Assembly (NCBI GenBank): GCA_009920585.1
Contig: RFZT01000147.1
Span: 1-6,348, forward strand
Reading direction: 5' to 3'
DNA from: a bacterium
GTDB lineage: Bacteria > Verrucomicrobiota > Verrucomicrobiia > Chthoniobacterales > Terrimicrobiaceae
Length of the DNA: 6,348 bases
The translations under genes were made by a program, and so were the position numbers. Shown piece by piece: positions 5,961-6,348 of the stretch. The notes beneath the pieces are model-generated. The model was not told the origin of the DNA, ran no database searches, and saw nothing but the letters and a program-made list of their open reading frames with translations. Positions within the stretch are counted from its first letter, which is position 1. Every line of letters starts with the position of its first letter.

Positions 5961-6348
5961 GCGACGAACCCGCATTCCCACTGCACCGCATCGTTGAGTC
6001 CCTCCTTTTTGCTTCGCAAAAACCCATTTCCGCTAAGGAACTGGCCTCCATTTTCAAAGGCGCGGCCGACACAGCGAAGGACAACCCATCCATCGCCTGC
6101 TATGCCAAGGTCAAGCGAGAGCAACTGGAGGAGGCTATTCAAGAACTGGAGAAAGAATATGCCGACACCGGACGCTCGTTTGAAGTCCGTGAAAGCGCCG
6201 CCGGATGGCAACTCGTCACGAAGGCCGACTTCTCGCCCTGGTTGCGCCAACTTTTTCCTGAAAATCGTCAGGCCCGCCTCAGTGCTCCGGCGATGGAAAC
6301 CCTTGCCATCATCGCTTATCGCCAACCCATCACCCGCGCCGATCTGGA
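5957..6348 (+). CDS. scpB: Segregation and condensation protein B, N-terminal part (3' end cut by window edge)
   Basis: The frame opens at the ATG overlapping the scpA stop and has no stop before the window ends, giving 130 complete codons. It matches ScpB, which dimerises and binds the ScpA middle segment in the SMC condensin. The first winged-helix domain covers about residues 8-100: LHRIVESLLFASQKPIS (9-25) is the family N-terminus, and FEVRESAAGWQLVTKADFSPW (75-95) is the typical wing and following helix. The second domain begins with LSAPAMETLAIIAYRQPITR (108-127), the best conserved ScpB motif. Residues about 34-53 are a slightly long connecting segment. The right-hand end of the second domain is outside the window, so total length cannot be judged. 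Position directly after scpA is the standard arrangement. Confidence 0.96.
   Translation, partial: MSDEPAFPLHRIVESLLFASQKPISAKELASIFKGAADTAKDNPSIACYAKVKREQLEEAIQELEKEYADTGRSFEVRESAAGWQLVTKADFSPWLRQLFPENRQARLSAPAMETLAIIAYRQPITRADL

Noticed and set aside
5669..6325. 218-codon open frame on the minus strand opposite scpA and scpB
   Set aside because: It lies wholly opposite two strongly supported genes, its translation has no recognisable domain, and it reads as an antisense shadow.

Overview
The window reads as ordinary bacterial chromosome, densely coding and entirely on the + strand: eight genes with no RNA gene, CRISPR array, insertion sequence or other mobile element visible. Base composition is moderate (by eye around 50-53% GC, not computed). 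Most starts lack a recognisable Shine-Dalgarno sequence. Together with the mix of genes (FHA-MoxR fusion, an Lgt with an enlarged loop, short HPF next to scpAB), this makes a Verrucomicrobiota-type host my best guess. That assignment is inference from general character, not from a marker gene.

Block 1 (3-2759): the C-terminal part of a TPR-like helical repeat protein (cut by the left edge), then after 9 nt a secreted protein of unknown function (241 aa), then after 18 nt an FHA domain fused to a MoxR-family AAA+ ATPase (464 aa). The tight spacing suggests one transcript. MoxR ATPases are generally chaperone-like and act with secreted, von Willebrand or TPR partners, so this trio is the part of the window most likely to hold something poorly described. 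Its upstream half is outside the window.

A 120-nt gap (2760-2879) separates block 1 from block 2. It contains two small inverted repeats but no convincing terminator or promoter.

Block 2 (2880-6348): lgt (prolipoprotein diacylglyceryl transferase), overlapping by ATGA a membrane-anchored or exported alpha/beta hydrolase; then after 46 nt a short hibernation-promoting factor (hpf/raiA family); then after 6 nt scpA, overlapping by ATGA scpB, which runs off the right edge. ScpA and ScpB are the non-SMC partners of the SMC condensin complex that organises the chromosome. The lgt, hpf and scp genes are core housekeeping functions (lipoprotein maturation, ribosome hibernation, chromosome condensation) apparently sharing an operon-like layout. 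Only the hydrolase is of uncertain role. I see no strong evidence for a wholly new system. The best leads are the FHA-MoxR/secreted protein/TPR cluster and the hydrolase with a non-canonical nucleophile elbow coupled to lgt.
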